64,000 nucleotides of DNA from Liquidambar formosana (lineage: Eukaryota; Streptophyta; Magnoliopsida; Saxifragales; Altingiaceae): NCBI GenBank assembly GCA_039720395.1, contig JBBPBK010000087.1, positions 62,001-126,000 on the forward strand, given 5' to 3'. The translations under genes were made by a program, and so were the position numbers. Of this stretch, positions 22,402 through 34,800 are shown piece by piece (the first letter of the stretch is position 1; every line of letters begins with the position of its first letter). The notes under the pieces are model-generated. The model did no database searches. It worked only from the letters and a program-made list of their open reading frames with translations, and was not told where the DNA came from.

Positions 22402-24616
22402 TGTCACATCCTATTTTTGCCACCTTAGCTAGGGTTTGTCATTTCATGTGTCTTTTTGTTTCCTTTTCGAGTCTGGTCTTTTGCATTGAGTTTCTAGGGT
22501 CCTAAGGATGATGTGTATGAATTTTGGTTCGATTTGGAGTTGATCTTGAGGGTTAATAAGAACTTTTGTGACTTGAGGGGCATAATCGTCTTTTTGGTCA
22601 CAAACTTTCCATTTGACCTTGAAATGATCTACAAGTTGCCAATTGGAGTTCATATGGATGCATTTGAGGTATTTATGGGTTCAATTCGATGAATTGATGG
22701 TTCGGGATTAGAATGGCTCAATATGGCTCAGGTTGGTTAAGAGACCTATTTCGGGTTAGCTCGAATTGGCTCATGATTTTCACTCTATGACTACTCATTT
22801 GACCTTGATTAGTCTTAATTTCATCCCCAAATGTGTTTAGGGAGGTTGAATTTCGAATTGGAAGACATTTGGTGCAACCCTATGTGCATACCTAAGCTAA
22901 GCGACGGTGGTGCATAGCGGTTAACCGCCTTTGTAGGACCTAACCATGCAGCCATGGCTAGGGTTTCTTGCCCTCAAGTGACTCAAATTACATTCTCCTT
23001 CGAAACACGGTCGTTTTGGCTTTCGTTTCGTCAAAATCGGAGTTGATTTGAGCCCTGAAACACATTTGGAAGCCGAAAGGGTCAAAAATGGGCTAAAGCT
23101 GACATGGCCTCGGGTGATCACCCAGGCCTGGACGGCTAGCCGCCTGGGCCCAGGTGGCTAGCCGCCCAGCCCCAGATGGTCACCCGAGCCTCTTTCCTTT
23201 TTTGAGTGTTGACGCGGCTCCCTCCCTATTTCCTCGGATTTGCTCGCCTCCAACCGCCATTTAACCCTATTTTCAGCCCTATTTGACCTACTTGAGCCCC
23301 AAGGGAACCTCTAAGAGCCCTTGGATCAATACCTAGGGTTTTAATCCCAACCATTGAGGGTTTCCCCTCAAACCCTATAAATACCCCCTTATACTTCAGG
23401 AATAGGGGGCAATTTTCTGAAGTGGGAGGCACATTGGAGGCTATGACAGCCATCCTTAGGGTAGTTTAACCTAAGCTTTAAGTGAGAGAGTGAGAGAGAG
23501 AGCTTGAAGGAGGGCTGGAGTTTAGCTTGAAGGCTTGAAGGAAGGAATTCCCAGCAGTGCATAAGAGAAGGAGGACTCTCTACAGCAGCAACCATAGGTA
23601 TACCCTCTCTTCTCCTCTTCTCTCTTTTAAAGTTAGGGTTTTTGCATAGAATAGCATGATTTTATGTCAAAGCATATGTCTTTATCATATTTTCCTGTTT
23701 CTATTAGCTAGTATGCATGTTTAGGATGATATTCATGGGCTGTTTAGTATGCTAGGATGTTATTCCATGTGATTTACTGCATGTTTGGGACTCTAGGGTT
23801 TCCTTAGTGCTGAAATTGGTTTTCTGCATGAAATAACTCTTTTGCATATTAAAACGTATGTTTTTATCATATTTTGATATTTCCATTAGCTAGTATGCAT
23901 GTTTAGGATGATATCCATGGGCTATTAGTGTGCTAGAGAGTTATTCCATGTGATTTTATGCACCATTGTGATTCTAGGGTTTTTATCATCCTTGTGTTGG
24001 TTTAGTTGCATATAGCACGATAGTTTAGGGATTTTCTCTATTTTTTTTTTCTTCATAGTTGCTATATGTGGGTTGCATATTAGATAACTATGGTATTTTT
24101 AGCATTCATATAGTGGATTTTAGGGTTTTTATGCATGTCATAGTTCTAGGATTAAATTAGGGTTTGTAATTGTTCACTGTTTATGTTGTTTGCATATTTA
24201 GTGAATGAATATAGACCTTATTTCTATTCTGTCTAGATTTGTTTATTGCCTTAAATATGATATTTAAAGCATTCATATGATTGATTTTTAGGGTTATTTG
24301 CATGTCATTGCATATAGGACTGAATTAAGGTTTAGTTAGCTTATGATTCATGTTGTTTGCATGACTTATGGTTGATTTTAAGCCTTATTTTAATTCTGTC
24401 CAGATTTGTCCATTGTTCTTATTGCCATATTTTGAGCATGTGTTAGCCTATGTTTAAGCATGATAATTACTTGATTGGAACCTAGCTTGGTTGTTGGTAT
24501 TTTTGGTATATTTTGCATGTAAATTGCAGGTGTTTGACAGGTACAATAGGTGCAACTACCCCACCAATGTGGGGTGGTTATTTTGGCTATTACAAGATGA
24601 AATCTTGCAAATAAGG
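22402..24616 (+). mobile_element. Truncated LTR of element C
   Basis: It starts TGTCACATCC after a polypurine-like AATGAGGGGCTTC and is collinear with the first 2.2 kb of A's LTRs. It contains the 80-bp palindrome (23109-23188), TATAAATA at 23376-23383 and two units of an internal repeat of about 180 bp. It ends at ...AAATAAGG, immediately before the next LTR. Confidence 0.85.
23109..23188. promoter_or_regulatory. 80-bp GC palindrome in LTR of element C
   Basis: Same position in the LTR as in A (about 190 bases before the TATA box) and same outer arms (CTCGGGTGA / TCACCCGAG), with a few substitutions. Confidence 0.75.
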
Positions 24617-25323
24617 TGTCACACCCCATTTTTGCCACCTTAGCTAGGGTTTGTCATTGCATGTGTCTTTTTGTTTCCTTTTTGAGTCTAGTCTTTTGCA
24701 TTGAGTTTCTAGGGTCCTAAGGATGGTGTCTATGAATTTTGGTTCGATTTGGAGTTGATCTCGAGGGTTAATTAGAACTTTTGTGACTTGAGGGGCATAA
24801 TTGTCTTTTTGATCACAAACTTTCCATTTGACCTTGAAATGATCTCCAAGTTGCCAATTGGAGTTCATATGGTTGTATTTGAGGTATTTGTGGGACCAAT
24901 TCGATGAATTGGAGGTTCGGGATTAGAATGGCTCAATAAGGCTCAGGATGGCTAAGAGACCTACTTCGGGTTAGCTCGAATTGGTTCATGATTTTCACTC
25001 TATGACTACTCATTTGACCTTGATTGGTCTTAATTTCATCCCCAAATGTGTTTAGGGAGGTTGAATTTCGAATTGGAAAGCATTCGGTGCAACCCTATGT
25101 GCATACCTAAGCTAAGCGATGGTGAGGCATAGCGGTTAACCACCTTTGTAGGACCCAACCATGCAGCCATGGCTAGGGTTTCTTGCCCTCAAGTGACTCA
25201 AATTACATTCCCCTTCGAAACACGGTCGTTTTGGCTTTCGTTTCGTCAAAATCGGAGTTGATTTGGGCCCTGAAACACTTTTGGAAGCTGAAAGGGTCAA
25301 ATTTGGGCTGAAGCTGACATGGC

Positions 25324-25403
25324 CTCGGGTGACCACCCAGGCCTGGGCGGCTAGCCGCCTGGGCCCAAGCTGCTAGCCGCCCAGCCCCAGGTGGTCACCC
25401 GAG
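25324..25403. promoter_or_regulatory. 80-bp GC palindrome in 5' LTR of A
   Basis: Outer arms CTCGGGTGACCACC and GGTGGTCACCCGAG, with inner arms GGGCGGCTAGCC. It sits about 190 bases upstream of the TATA box, in the U3 position. Confidence 0.8.
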
Positions 25404-25590
25404 CCACTTTCCTTTTTTGAGCCTTGACGCGGCTCCCACCCTATTTTCTCGGATTTGCTCGCCTTTGGCCGCCATTTAACCCTAATTTCAGCCCTTTTTG
25501 ACCTACTTGAGCCCCAAGGTAACCTCTAAGAGCCCTTGGATCAATCCCTAGGGTTTTAATCCCAACCATTGAGGGTTTTCCCTCAATCCC

Positions 25591-25598
25591 TATAAATA
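25591..25598 (+). promoter_or_regulatory. TATA box of 5' LTR of A
   Basis: CCCTATAAATACCCCC context, preceded by a small hairpin TTGAGGG/CCCTCAA. The same arrangement occurs in the LTRs at 23376 and 43061. Confidence 0.75.
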
Positions 25599-27906
25599 CC
25601 CCCTTATACTTCAGCAATAGGGGGACACTTTGGAGGCACTTTGGTGAGACTTGGAGGCTATGGCAGCCATCCTTAGGGTAGTTTAACCTATACTTTGAGT
25701 GAGAGAGTGTGAGAGTAAGCTTGGAGGAGGGCTGGAGCATTGCTTGAAGGCTTGAAGGAAGGAACTCCCAGCAGTACACAAGAGAAGGAGGGCTCCCTAC
25801 AGCAGCAAAAGGATACTTCACCATAGGTATTCCCCCCTTCCTCCTCTTCTCTCTTTTAAAGTTAGGGTTTTTGCATAGAATAGGATGATTGCATATCAAA
25901 GTTTGTGTTTTTATCATGTCTTGTTGCTTCCATGCATGTTTAGGATCATATTTGTGGGCTGTTTAGTATGCTAGGATGTTATTCCATGTGATTTACTGCA
26001 TGTTTGGGACTTTAGGGTTTCTTAGGTGCTTAAAATGGTTTTCTGCATGAAATAACTCGTTGGCATATTAGAGCTTATATTTTTATTGTGTTTTGTTGCT
26101 TCCATTGGAATGTATGCATGATTAGGATAATATTTATGGGCTGTTTAGTATGCTAGGATGTTATTCCATGTGATTTACTGCATGTTTGGGACTTTAGGGT
26201 TTCTTAGGTGCTTAAAATGGTTTTCTGCATGAAATAACTCTTTGGTATATTAGAGCTTGTGTTTTTATCATGTCTTGTTGCTTCCATGCATGTTTAGGAT
26301 CATATTTGTGGGCTGTTTAGTATGCTAGGATGATGTTCCATGTGATTTGCTGCATGTTTGGGATTCTAGGGTTTCCTTAGTGCTGAAATTGAGTTTAGAA
26401 TAGCTATATTTCATGTGCAAGCTTGTATTTTTCTCATGTGTGGATGCTTCTATTGATTAATATGCATGATTAGCATGATGTCTATGATGGGCTTTGCATG
26501 ATTTAAAGTTATTCAATGTGTTTTTTTAGCACAATTGTGATTCTAGGGTTTTTATCATCCTTGTGTGAGTTTAGTAGCATATAGCATGATAGCTTAGGGT
26601 TTTTCTTTGTGTTTTCTTCATGGTTGATATATATGTGCTGCATATTTGATAACTATGATATTTCTAGCATTCATATAGTTGATTTTAGGGTTTTTTGCAT
26701 GTCATTGCATGTAGGGTTGAATTAGGGTTTTAGTTAGCTTATGATTCATGTTGTTGCATGACTTGTGGTTGATTTTAAGCCTTATTTCAATTCTGTCCAG
26801 ATCTGTTATTCGTCCTTGTTATGATATTTTGAGCATGTGTTAGCCCATGTTTGGGCATGATAATGGCTTGATTTGGAATCTAGCTTGCTTGGTTGGTATT
26901 CTTGGTATGTTTTGCATGGAAATTGCAGGTGCTTTGACAGGTACAACAGGTGCAACTACCCCACCAATGTGGGGTGGTTATTTTGGCTATTGTGAGATGA
27001 AATCTTACAAATAAGGTAATTACCCTATGCAATAGGGTGGTTACTTTGACAGGTTGCTTTTGCTTAAGGTAAGTAGGGTGTGAGGGTGCCCCAATTCACC
27101 CTTCTTCCCTTTCTTTGAAACTTTCCCTTTCTCCCCCCTAGGGTTGTTTCCTAATAGGGGAATATGGTGATTCCTATAGTATCCTTTCAATAAAAAATAC
27201 TTTTTAAATCAAAGTTTCCATCTTTTATCAAAATTCCATATTTTACCAAAAATCTTTTGAGAATCATTTATTTTGGAAACTTACCATGTTTTACTTGAAA
27301 GGAAACTTAGGGTTTACCATAGGCCTTGATTAGGTTATAACCCTATTCCTTTTCGAACTACGTGGACTTTGATCCATGTATTTCCATACATGGTACGTAG
27401 GCGCTCTTTGTGAGGTTCAAGTCCGCCCTAGGATACTAAGTATCCTAGGTTTTCTCCCCCTCCTTCTTTTTTCTGTTTTTTCCTTGATTTACATGATTAT
27501 ATGGATGAATGAATGAATGATATGCATGTTGTCTTGTGATGATAACTGTTGATTTATGTGTGATTAAGACTTTGATTTAGCCCAATTAAATTAAGAGACC
27601 GTTTAGGGCGATATGGGTGCCTATAGGCTTTGCCTAGAACCTTCCCATATCGTAACTTAGCCTCCGAATCCCCGAATTCTCTGGTTTCCAAAAGATCATT
27701 TGCCTTTCCATTTTTAAATATGGAGTCAATCTTTTGTTTTCCTAAAACAAAACTGTTTTTAGGGTTTTCCTTGTTTCCTTTAAAAAATAAGGTGGCGACT
27801 CCTTTCTTTTTCCAAACCCATTCGTGGGCCCTCTTTTCCTGGGTCCACAGATTGGCGACTTTTAAACCCTCCTGTGGGCCTTAACCATTTCTGGGGTTCA
27901 CAGACT

Positions 27907-27924
27907 TGGCGACTCCACTGGGGA
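27907..27924 (+). promoter_or_regulatory. Primer-binding site of element A
   Basis: TGGCGACTCCACTGGGGA begins four bases after the LTR end. This is the position and form of a tRNA primer-binding site. For Ogre-type elements an arginine tRNA primer has been described; the tRNA match was not computed here. Confidence 0.8.
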
Positions 27925-28650
27925 TTTGTGGGCTAGACTCTACACAATTTGATTGGGCTAAGTTAATTTCTTTTGTTTAATTAAAATCAATCACATTGCA
28001 TTCGCTTGATTGTGTGCTTTCATTTATTGCATTGTGTGCGCAAACTCTTGCATGTTAGGATCGATGTCCCTTGCCACTGACGGGCCTAGCCTCAACCTTG
28101 GTTTTCCTGATTCCATGAGTTGGGGCGAAAGCTCTCAACCTCTCTTGCCAAGTACCCTTGGGCTTGCCCTTGGGTATATTAAATGAGTTAATCACGTACT
28201 GCTGGACCCACGCGGCGTTCCTGATGCCACATGTGGTTAGGTATAAAGATTGCTCAAGCAAGTGAAGGACCCCAGCCTACCCTTATCATTAGTCCATATA
28301 GACAGACTTGTAGGACACTATGGTTTTACCCTTATGCACCCACATTGTTTGTAATGATATCATGACCGTGTTTGTGATGTGCTTAACGGAAAAATTAATA
28401 GAGGACCTTTGCACCCTATATCCTTAATGCGTACCTTTCGCCCATGACCCTTGCAAAGGTGATTGGATTAAAAGGGACTAATTGAGTATATATGGCGTGA
28501 AGTCATTGGGACAAATATGGAAGCCTAGGACATACCCTTAGGATGAGAGACTGATTGTTCCCTTTCGTAGAGGAGTGAGAGGACGTACTGGCTTGGATCC
28601 GCGACCAGCAAGGGCGCTTAGTGAAGATTGATTCTACCAACCAGTCAGAC
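27925..28650 (+). other. Leader of element A
   Basis: About 730 bases between PBS and gag without a convincing ORF. Classical Ogre elements carry an extra ORF upstream of gag; none is visible here. The minus-strand ORF at 28055-28261 has no supporting feature. Confidence 0.6.
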
Positions 28651-31600
28651 ATGGCCGATGAAGCAACTAGTGAAGGGGGTTTTGATGTTGAGACTTGTTT
28701 GAAGGCTATCATGACCAAACTTGACTACACCACTGATGTATCCGAGAGAGCTTTGAAAATGGCCCAAGATATCCAACATAAGATGTCCGCACCCGAACAG
28801 AATAATGGCCGTACCCCGGGGGATAACACCGAAAATGGGACCCAGTCTGGAGAAGGCACTAAGACCAATGATGGGGGAAGCACTCAGCCCAAGGGGAATG
28901 AATCACCTGAAGTTTTTAACCTAGAAGGGGGAAGTAAGGGGAAGACCTCTGATACAGACTCTGTGTTGGCTAGTAAGGTAGAAGCCTTGGAGAGAACTAT
29001 AAAGGGAATCCGTAGGACAGATGACATGGTGGATGTACGTACCCTATCTTTGTTTCCTCAAGCCCGTATTCCACTACAATTCAAGATGCCCGAACTAGAA
29101 AAGTTTGATGGAACGGGTTGCCCTAAGACCCATTTGAAGATGTATGTACGAGCTATGCACCCTCGAGGAGCGACAGATGAACTCTTGGCCCAAATGTTCC
29201 ATGAAACCCTAGCCACTTCTGCTTTAAAATGGTTCCTAGCCTTGGATGAGAATAGAACCCGAACTTGGGAGGACATATGTAATGAGTTTTCAGAGCACTA
29301 CAAGTACAACACTGAGGTGGATGTCACAAGAAGGGACCTAGAGACCACAAAACAAGGGGCTAATGAGACCTTTTCCGCTTTCATTACAAGGTGGAGGCAA
29401 AAGGCCTCGAGAATGGCAGATAGACCGAATGAGGAAGATCAGATTCAGTTGGTGGTTAAGAACCTATTGCCGGTGTATCACAAGCACCTCTTTGCTCACT
29501 ACTTCCCTAATTTCAAGGCTCTTATCGGAGCAGGTACACAAGTTGAGGATGCCATTGCCGATGGGTCAATCAAGACAGAAGAAGTCCAAAAGAGCCGTAG
29601 GCCGAACTTTGCTGGGAAAAATGCCGAGGTCAATGCCATAGCCCAACCCATTCAACCCATCTCCCTAAATGACACCAACCCACCTCGCCAATTCACCGAG
29701 CTGCATATGCCACTTGAGAAAGTACTTGAAAAGCTAAAAAGCCGAGGCCTGTTGAAACCTCTCGACCCAAGACCACCACCAAATCCATTGCCCAAGAACT
29801 ACAATGAGAATGAATACTGCAAATTCCACCAAGCCAAAGGCCACTCAACCAACCGTTGCTATCGCCTTAGGCATGAGATCCAAGACTTACTTGACAAGCA
29901 AATCATCTCACCACCAACTCCACCAACTCGCCCAAATGTCACTCAAAATCCACTTCCCTCTCATAATTCATCCAACTCCATAAATGCCATTGAAGCCGAC
30001 CCATCTCGACCTTGCCTACCCATAAGACAATACACTCCATTACCCATGTCCTTGACCCAAGCCTTTTACCAATGCTGTAACCAAGGCCTTATCATACCTC
30101 ACCCTCCAAAGCCAAGACCCCAAACACCCCATCAATATTGCCAATACCATGGTATACCCGGCCATGACACTGAGGACTGTGCTATGTTGAGAAAGGTCGT
30201 TCAAGACCTCATTGATCAAAAGACCCTGCAATTGCCAAAGAAGTCCATCCAACAGCAGTTGAAAGAAAGGTATGAAGCAGGAGACCCTCAAGTGGGGTTA
30301 TTGGGAGAACCTTCGGGGAAGTTTGATTACTATGTGCTTTATCCTGATCCATTGCCAAGTGAGCCCATAATTCCTACGGGCTGGGATGATATACCCGAAG
30401 AGGTGCCGATGGAGGACATTGACATGATTGAATGGGATGACCTGATGGGTGACACAAATGAAATTGATGACATATGGGCTAGTGATGAAGAAGTAGACCA
30501 CATGACAAGAGGGGGCCGCCATTTCAAGCCTCCGCACTTGGAATCTGATAATCCACTGGGTGAGTTAGATAAGCGCCTTGATGTGCAAGAGGATGAAGTA
30601 CTCCGACAATTGAAGAAGACCAATGCCAATATCACCATCTGGGGCTTGCTTATGGCCTCTCACAAGCACAGACAGACAGTGTTGAAGTTGTTAAACCAGA
30701 TACAGGTTCCGGTTGATTTGTCTCCTGAGGGATTGGTGAATCTAGTAAACCCTGCTCCGAAGAATTCCACTATAGTGTTTACAGAGGCTGACTTACCTAA
30801 GAGTGGGCCAAGCCACTCCCAAGCCTTGCATATAACTGTTGATACCATGGGGAAGAGAGTTCCTACGGTCTTGATTGATAATGGTTCCGCATTGAATGTA
30901 TGTCCCTTGAGAACTGCAACTGTTTTGGGCTTGGGGCCCACTGATTTCACTCCATCTGGGCAGACAGTGAGGGCGTATGATAATACCCGTAGAGAAGTAA
31001 TTGGGATGATCACTTTACCTTTAATCATGGGACCCACGGAGTTCAGAGTAGAATTTCAAGTCCTGGATGTGCCGTCGTGTTTTAATCTGTTATTGGGAAG
31101 GCCTTGGATTCATCCTGCTGGGGCTGTACCGTCATCATTGCATCAAAAGGTAAAGTTCCCACATGAGGGAGCCATTGTTACACTTCAAGGGGACTATGAT
31201 TTGAAAATGGCGAGTGTACCCATATGTGAAATAAAACCAGAATCAGTTGAGATACCTTTGTCGGGGTTTGAGTATGTGCAATGTATAGAAAAAGAGTTGG
31301 GGAAGGAAGAGCCATCACACTATTGCACTTTTTACCCAAGTTCTGATCCAGCATGGGCAGATAAGGATTTTTGTGACAAGTACTTTACAGATGGGCCAAA
31401 TCCTCAGAGCTTGACAAGTTGGTACAATTCTGTGGGAAAGAAAGAAGAAGATTGGGTGGAGCACATGGATTCTGAAACCATGGTCACCATGTTCCAAGAT
31501 ATGGTTCTTACTTTGGGGGAGTCAGCAACAGAAGATTGCCAAGATTCGTCAATTCACCATGCAACCATGCCACTTCACAATTGGTACCTAGAAGATGGAG

Positions 31601-31656
31601 CCATTGCAGAGATCCTTGAAGAGGAAGATCATGACCTGCCTGATAGTAGCTTGTAG
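28651..31656 (+). CDS. Gag-protease polyprotein of element A
   Basis: About 1001 residues from the ATG at 28651; an upstream in-frame GTG is unlikely to be used. The gag domain spans roughly residues 145-300 (KMPELEKFDGTGCPKTHL, later WEDICNEFSEHYK). It packages the RNA into particles. Two zinc-knuckle-like motifs of form C-x2-H-x4-H-x4-C start near residues 390 and 497. The aspartic protease active site LIDNGSALNV has its catalytic Asp near residue 743. The C-terminus is acidic. The frame stops at TAG 31654-31656, which lies inside a predicted splice donor, so the spliced transcript would continue into pol. Compared with B, a C-terminal stretch with a G-patch-like motif is missing and replaced by unrelated residues. 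The ORF is intact. Confidence 0.9.
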   Translation: MADEATSEGGFDVETCLKAIMTKLDYTTDVSERALKMAQDIQHKMSAPEQNNGRTPGDNTENGTQSGEGTKTNDGGSTQPKGNESPEVFNLEGGSKGKTSDTDSVLASKVEALERTIKGIRRTDDMVDVRTLSLFPQARIPLQFKMPELEKFDGTGCPKTHLKMYVRAMHPRGATDELLAQMFHETLATSALKWFLALDENRTRTWEDICNEFSEHYKYNTEVDVTRRDLETTKQGANETFSAFITRWRQKASRMADRPNEEDQIQLVVKNLLPVYHKHLFAHYFPNFKALIGAGTQVEDAIADGSIKTEEVQKSRRPNFAGKNAEVNAIAQPIQPISLNDTNPPRQFTELHMPLEKVLEKLKSRGLLKPLDPRPPPNPLPKNYNENEYCKFHQAKGHSTNRCYRLRHEIQDLLDKQIISPPTPPTRPNVTQNPLPSHNSSNSINAIEADPSRPCLPIRQYTPLPMSLTQAFYQCCNQGLIIPHPPKPRPQTPHQYCQYHGIPGHDTEDCAMLRKVVQDLIDQKTLQLPKKSIQQQLKERYEAGDPQVGLLGEPSGKFDYYVLYPDPLPSEPIIPTGWDDIPEEVPMEDIDMIEWDDLMGDTNEIDDIWASDEEVDHMTRGGRHFKPPHLESDNPLGELDKRLDVQEDEVLRQLKKTNANITIWGLLMASHKHRQTVLKLLNQIQVPVDLSPEGLVNLVNPAPKNSTIVFTEADLPKSGPSHSQALHITVDTMGKRVPTVLIDNGSALNVCPLRTATVLGLGPTDFTPSGQTVRAYDNTRREVIGMITLPLIMGPTEFRVEFQVLDVPSCFNLLLGRPWIHPAGAVPSSLHQKVKFPHEGAIVTLQGDYDLKMASVPICEIKPESVEIPLSGFEYVQCIEKELGKEEPSHYCTFYPSSDPAWADKDFCDKYFTDGPNPQSLTSWYNSVGKKEEDWVEHMDSETMVTMFQDMVLTLGESATEDCQDSSIHHATMPLHNWYLEDGAIAEILEEEDHDLPDSSL

Positions 31657-31832
31657 GTTCCTTAGTTAGAGTCTTTCCTGCTTTCAATAAAGTGTGTCCG
31701 CCTATCCCACTTTGTGGAGTTAGGAGTCGTTTCATAGTTGTGGCACCAAATTTTGGTTTCCTTTTCAAGTTTGTGTCTTTTTGCTTGTTCCTTTAATGAA
31801 GTGTGTTTCTTTTATACATTGTTTGCTTGCAG
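31653..31832 (+). other. Predicted 180-bp intron joining gag-protease to pol
   Basis: The donor GTAGGT starts at 31653 and contains the gag-protease stop codon. The acceptor TTGCTTGCAG ends at 31832 after a T-rich tract. Removing it keeps one reading frame from protease into the pol ORF. Element B has the same donor and acceptor at equivalent places (48724-48894). Splicing between the protease and RT parts is known for Ogre elements. Confidence 0.75.
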
Positions 31833-34800
31833 TGTTTCTTTTCTCTCTTCTATGGATATTTATGGCATGGATATAGATCCTAGGAATGACGTCCCTCCGG
31901 AGCTCGTCGAGCGAAGGAAAAGGGGTGTCACCGAACCTAACATGGATGAATTGGAATCAATCAATTTAGGGACAAATGAATTGCCAAAGATAATTAAAAT
32001 TGGGATAACCCTTTCACCACTTGAAAAAGAAAAGCTGATAGCCCTCCTAAAGGCCAACATAACGGCCTTTGCATGGTCTTATGAAGACATGCCCGGCATA
32101 GATCCAGACATTGTGCAGCACTTCATCCCCACCAATCCCCTTAAAAAGCCGGTAAAGCAAAAATTGAGAAGATTGAAACCCGAGTGGGCATTGAAGGTAA
32201 AGGAGGAAGTAACCAAGCAACTCGATGCGGGGTTCCTACAGGTTGTGGAGTATCCCGAGTGGTTATCCAATATAGTTCCCGTGCCTAAAAAGGATGGAAA
32301 AGTGAGGATGTGTGTGGATTTTCGAGATCTTAATGCAGCAAGCCCTAAGGATGATTTTCCTTTGCCTCACATTGATGTATTGGTAGATAGTACTGTAGGA
32401 CATGCGCTCCTCTCTTTCATGGATGGGTTTTCCGGATACAATCAGGTAAAGATGGCGCCGCAAGATATGGAGAAAACGGCCTTTATTACACAGTGGGGAA
32501 CATATTGCTACAAAGTGATGCCGTTCGGTTTGAGAAATGCCGGGGCTACCTATCAGAGAGCTGCTACAACATTGCTGCATGACATGATCCATAAGGAGGT
32601 GGAAGTATATGTGGACGACATGATCGTGAAGTCCGTGGATCGAGAAGGACACTTCAGGGCACTAGAAAGGTTCCTGGAGCGAGCAAAGAAGTACAACTTG
32701 CGTTTGAATCCTCAGAAATGCGCCTTTGGTGTCACTGCGGGCAAGTTATTAGGATTTATGATTACTCAGAGGGGAATCGAGGTCGATCCGGGAAAAATCA
32801 AGGCCATTGTGGAGATGGAGCCGCCTAGCACAGAAAAGCAGATTCGAGGGTTCTTGGGGAGAATTCAGTACATAAGCAGGTTCATTGCTAATTTGACTAT
32901 GGTGTGTGAGCCGATTTTCAAGTTGCTTAAGAAGGGTGTGCCGAAGGTATGGAATGAAGAATGTCAAGGAGCCTTTGAGACTATCAAAAGGTATTTGAGT
33001 AATCCACCAATTCTAGTTCCTCCGCGACAAGGTGAGCCGTTATTGTTATACTTGTCGGTCACTGAAACTGCGACAGGAGCTATGCTAGCTCAGTACCTTG
33101 AGGGGTCAAAAAAGGAGAATGCCATTTACTATCTAAGCAAGAAGATGACAGATTATGAGGTGAAGTACAACGCCATAGAGAAGGCTTGTGTGGCTTTGGT
33201 ATGGGCAACTCAGAAACTACGTCACTACATGATGTCGTATGAGGTTTTCTTGATAAGCCGTATGGATCCACTGAAGTATTTGATAGAAAGGCCGGTTTTA
33301 TCCTACAGAACTGCTCGTTGGTCGATTCTCCTCAATGAATTCGACATAAAGTATGTAACACAGAAGTCAGTGAAAGGAAGTGTCATTGCAGATTACTTGG
33401 CTAGCTGCCCTGTGGCGTCATCAGAACAATTCAATGATCAATTCCCCGATGAGGATGTCCTGGAGATTAGAAAGAAGATTTGGAAGGTATACTTTGACGG
33501 AGCTGCAAATAAGAGAGGGTATGGGATAGGAGTCCTACTGGTTTCACCTGAAGAAGCATTCACACCCTTGGCGGTTAAGTTAGAGTTTGAAGCAACCAAC
33601 AACATTGCTGAGTATGAAGCCTGCATCCTTGCGTTGGAAGCCGCACTAGAATTGGGGATCAAAGAGTTGGAGGTTTTCGGAGATTCAGCACTAATTATCT
33701 GCCAGATAAAGGGAGAGTGGAAGACTCGTGATGAAAAGCTGCTGCCGTATCATGCTTATTTAGAAGCCTTGACTAAGGAGTTTGTGGAAATAGAGTTCAA
33801 TTACTTGTCGAGAAATAAGAATCAGTTCGCCGATGCTTTGGCAACTCTAGCTTCCATGGTGGAAATCCCGGATGGTGGGAATGTAAAACCATTGGTGATA
33901 GAATGTAGAGAAAAACCTGTGTATTGCTGTTCTATTCGAGAAGGAGAGTTGAAAGATGGCCATCCTTGGTACTATGACATCATGAAATTCATCGAGGAAA
34001 GGGAGTATCCTGAAGGAGCAACCCGCATTGATAGGAGAACACTAAGGAGACTAGCAAGTCACTATGTTTTGTGTGGAGGAAAGCTATACCGAAGGTCATA
34101 CGATGGGGTCCATCTGTTGTGTGTCACTGAGGAAGAAGCCGAACGTCTTGTTAGTGAAATCCATGAAGGAGTTGGAGCACCGCACATGAATGGTTATATG
34201 CTAGCTAAGAAGATCATGAGGTTGGGTTACTATTGGTCTACAATGGAGAGAGATTGCCATGCACATGTTAAGAAGTGTCACAAATGTCAGGTCTTTGCTA
34301 ATGGACAACACTTACCTTCCATGCCTTTGACAAGTATGTCGTCACCTTGGCCCTTTGCAGTATGGGGAATAGATATAATTGGGCAGATTAAGCCGAAAGC
34401 CTCCAATGGGCATGAGTACATCTTGGTAGCTATTGATTACTTCACTAAGTGGGTAGAGGCAGCATCCTTCAAGACCCTGAATGCCAAGAAGGTAGCACAG
34501 TTCATACGGCTCAACATCATCTACAGGTATGGGGTACCCCATGAGATCATTTCAGACAATGGTCAGCACTTTCAGAAAGAAACCAAGGAGCTTTTGCAGA
34601 AATACAACATAGTGCACCATTTATCCTCCCCTTATCGCCCGCAGACTAATGGAGCAGTGGAGGCCGCCAACAAGAATGTTAAGAAGATATTACAGAAAAC
34701 AGCTGACACCTACACTGATTGGCATGAGAAGTTGCCATTAGCCTTGTGGGGCTATAGAACATCTGTGAGATCATCAACAGGGGCTACCCCTTATTCCTTG

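Larger units (their letters stand above)
18705..24616 (+). mobile_element. Tat/Ogre-like element C, 3' fragment with truncated LTR
   Basis: From about 18705 the sequence is collinear with element A from about 38015 to its 3' LTR. It holds the antisense PMD gene (part), the GC palindrome, the hairpin array, the polypurine region AATGAGGGGCTTC and an LTR starting at 22402. The gag-pol part is missing. The LTR stops at 24616, where element A's 5' LTR begins, so the last 900 or so bases of this LTR are absent. It is more diverged from the two LTRs of A than they are from each other. Confidence 0.85.
24617..27902 (+). mobile_element. 5' LTR of element A (3286 bp)
   Basis: Starts TGTCACACCCCATTTTTGCC and ends GGGGTTCACA, just before the PBS. 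Contains the palindrome (25324-25403), TATAAATA at 25591-25598 and three units of an internal repeat of about 175-180 bp (from about 25917). Near the 3' end it has a conserved fold region: GAACTACGTGG, a hairpin CATGTA/TACATG, GGTACGTAGGC, then CTAGGAT/ATCCTAG. Confidence 0.9.

Noticed and set aside
27925..28650. Ogre-type ORF1 upstream of gag
   Set aside because: No long open frame or recognisable motif in the leader.
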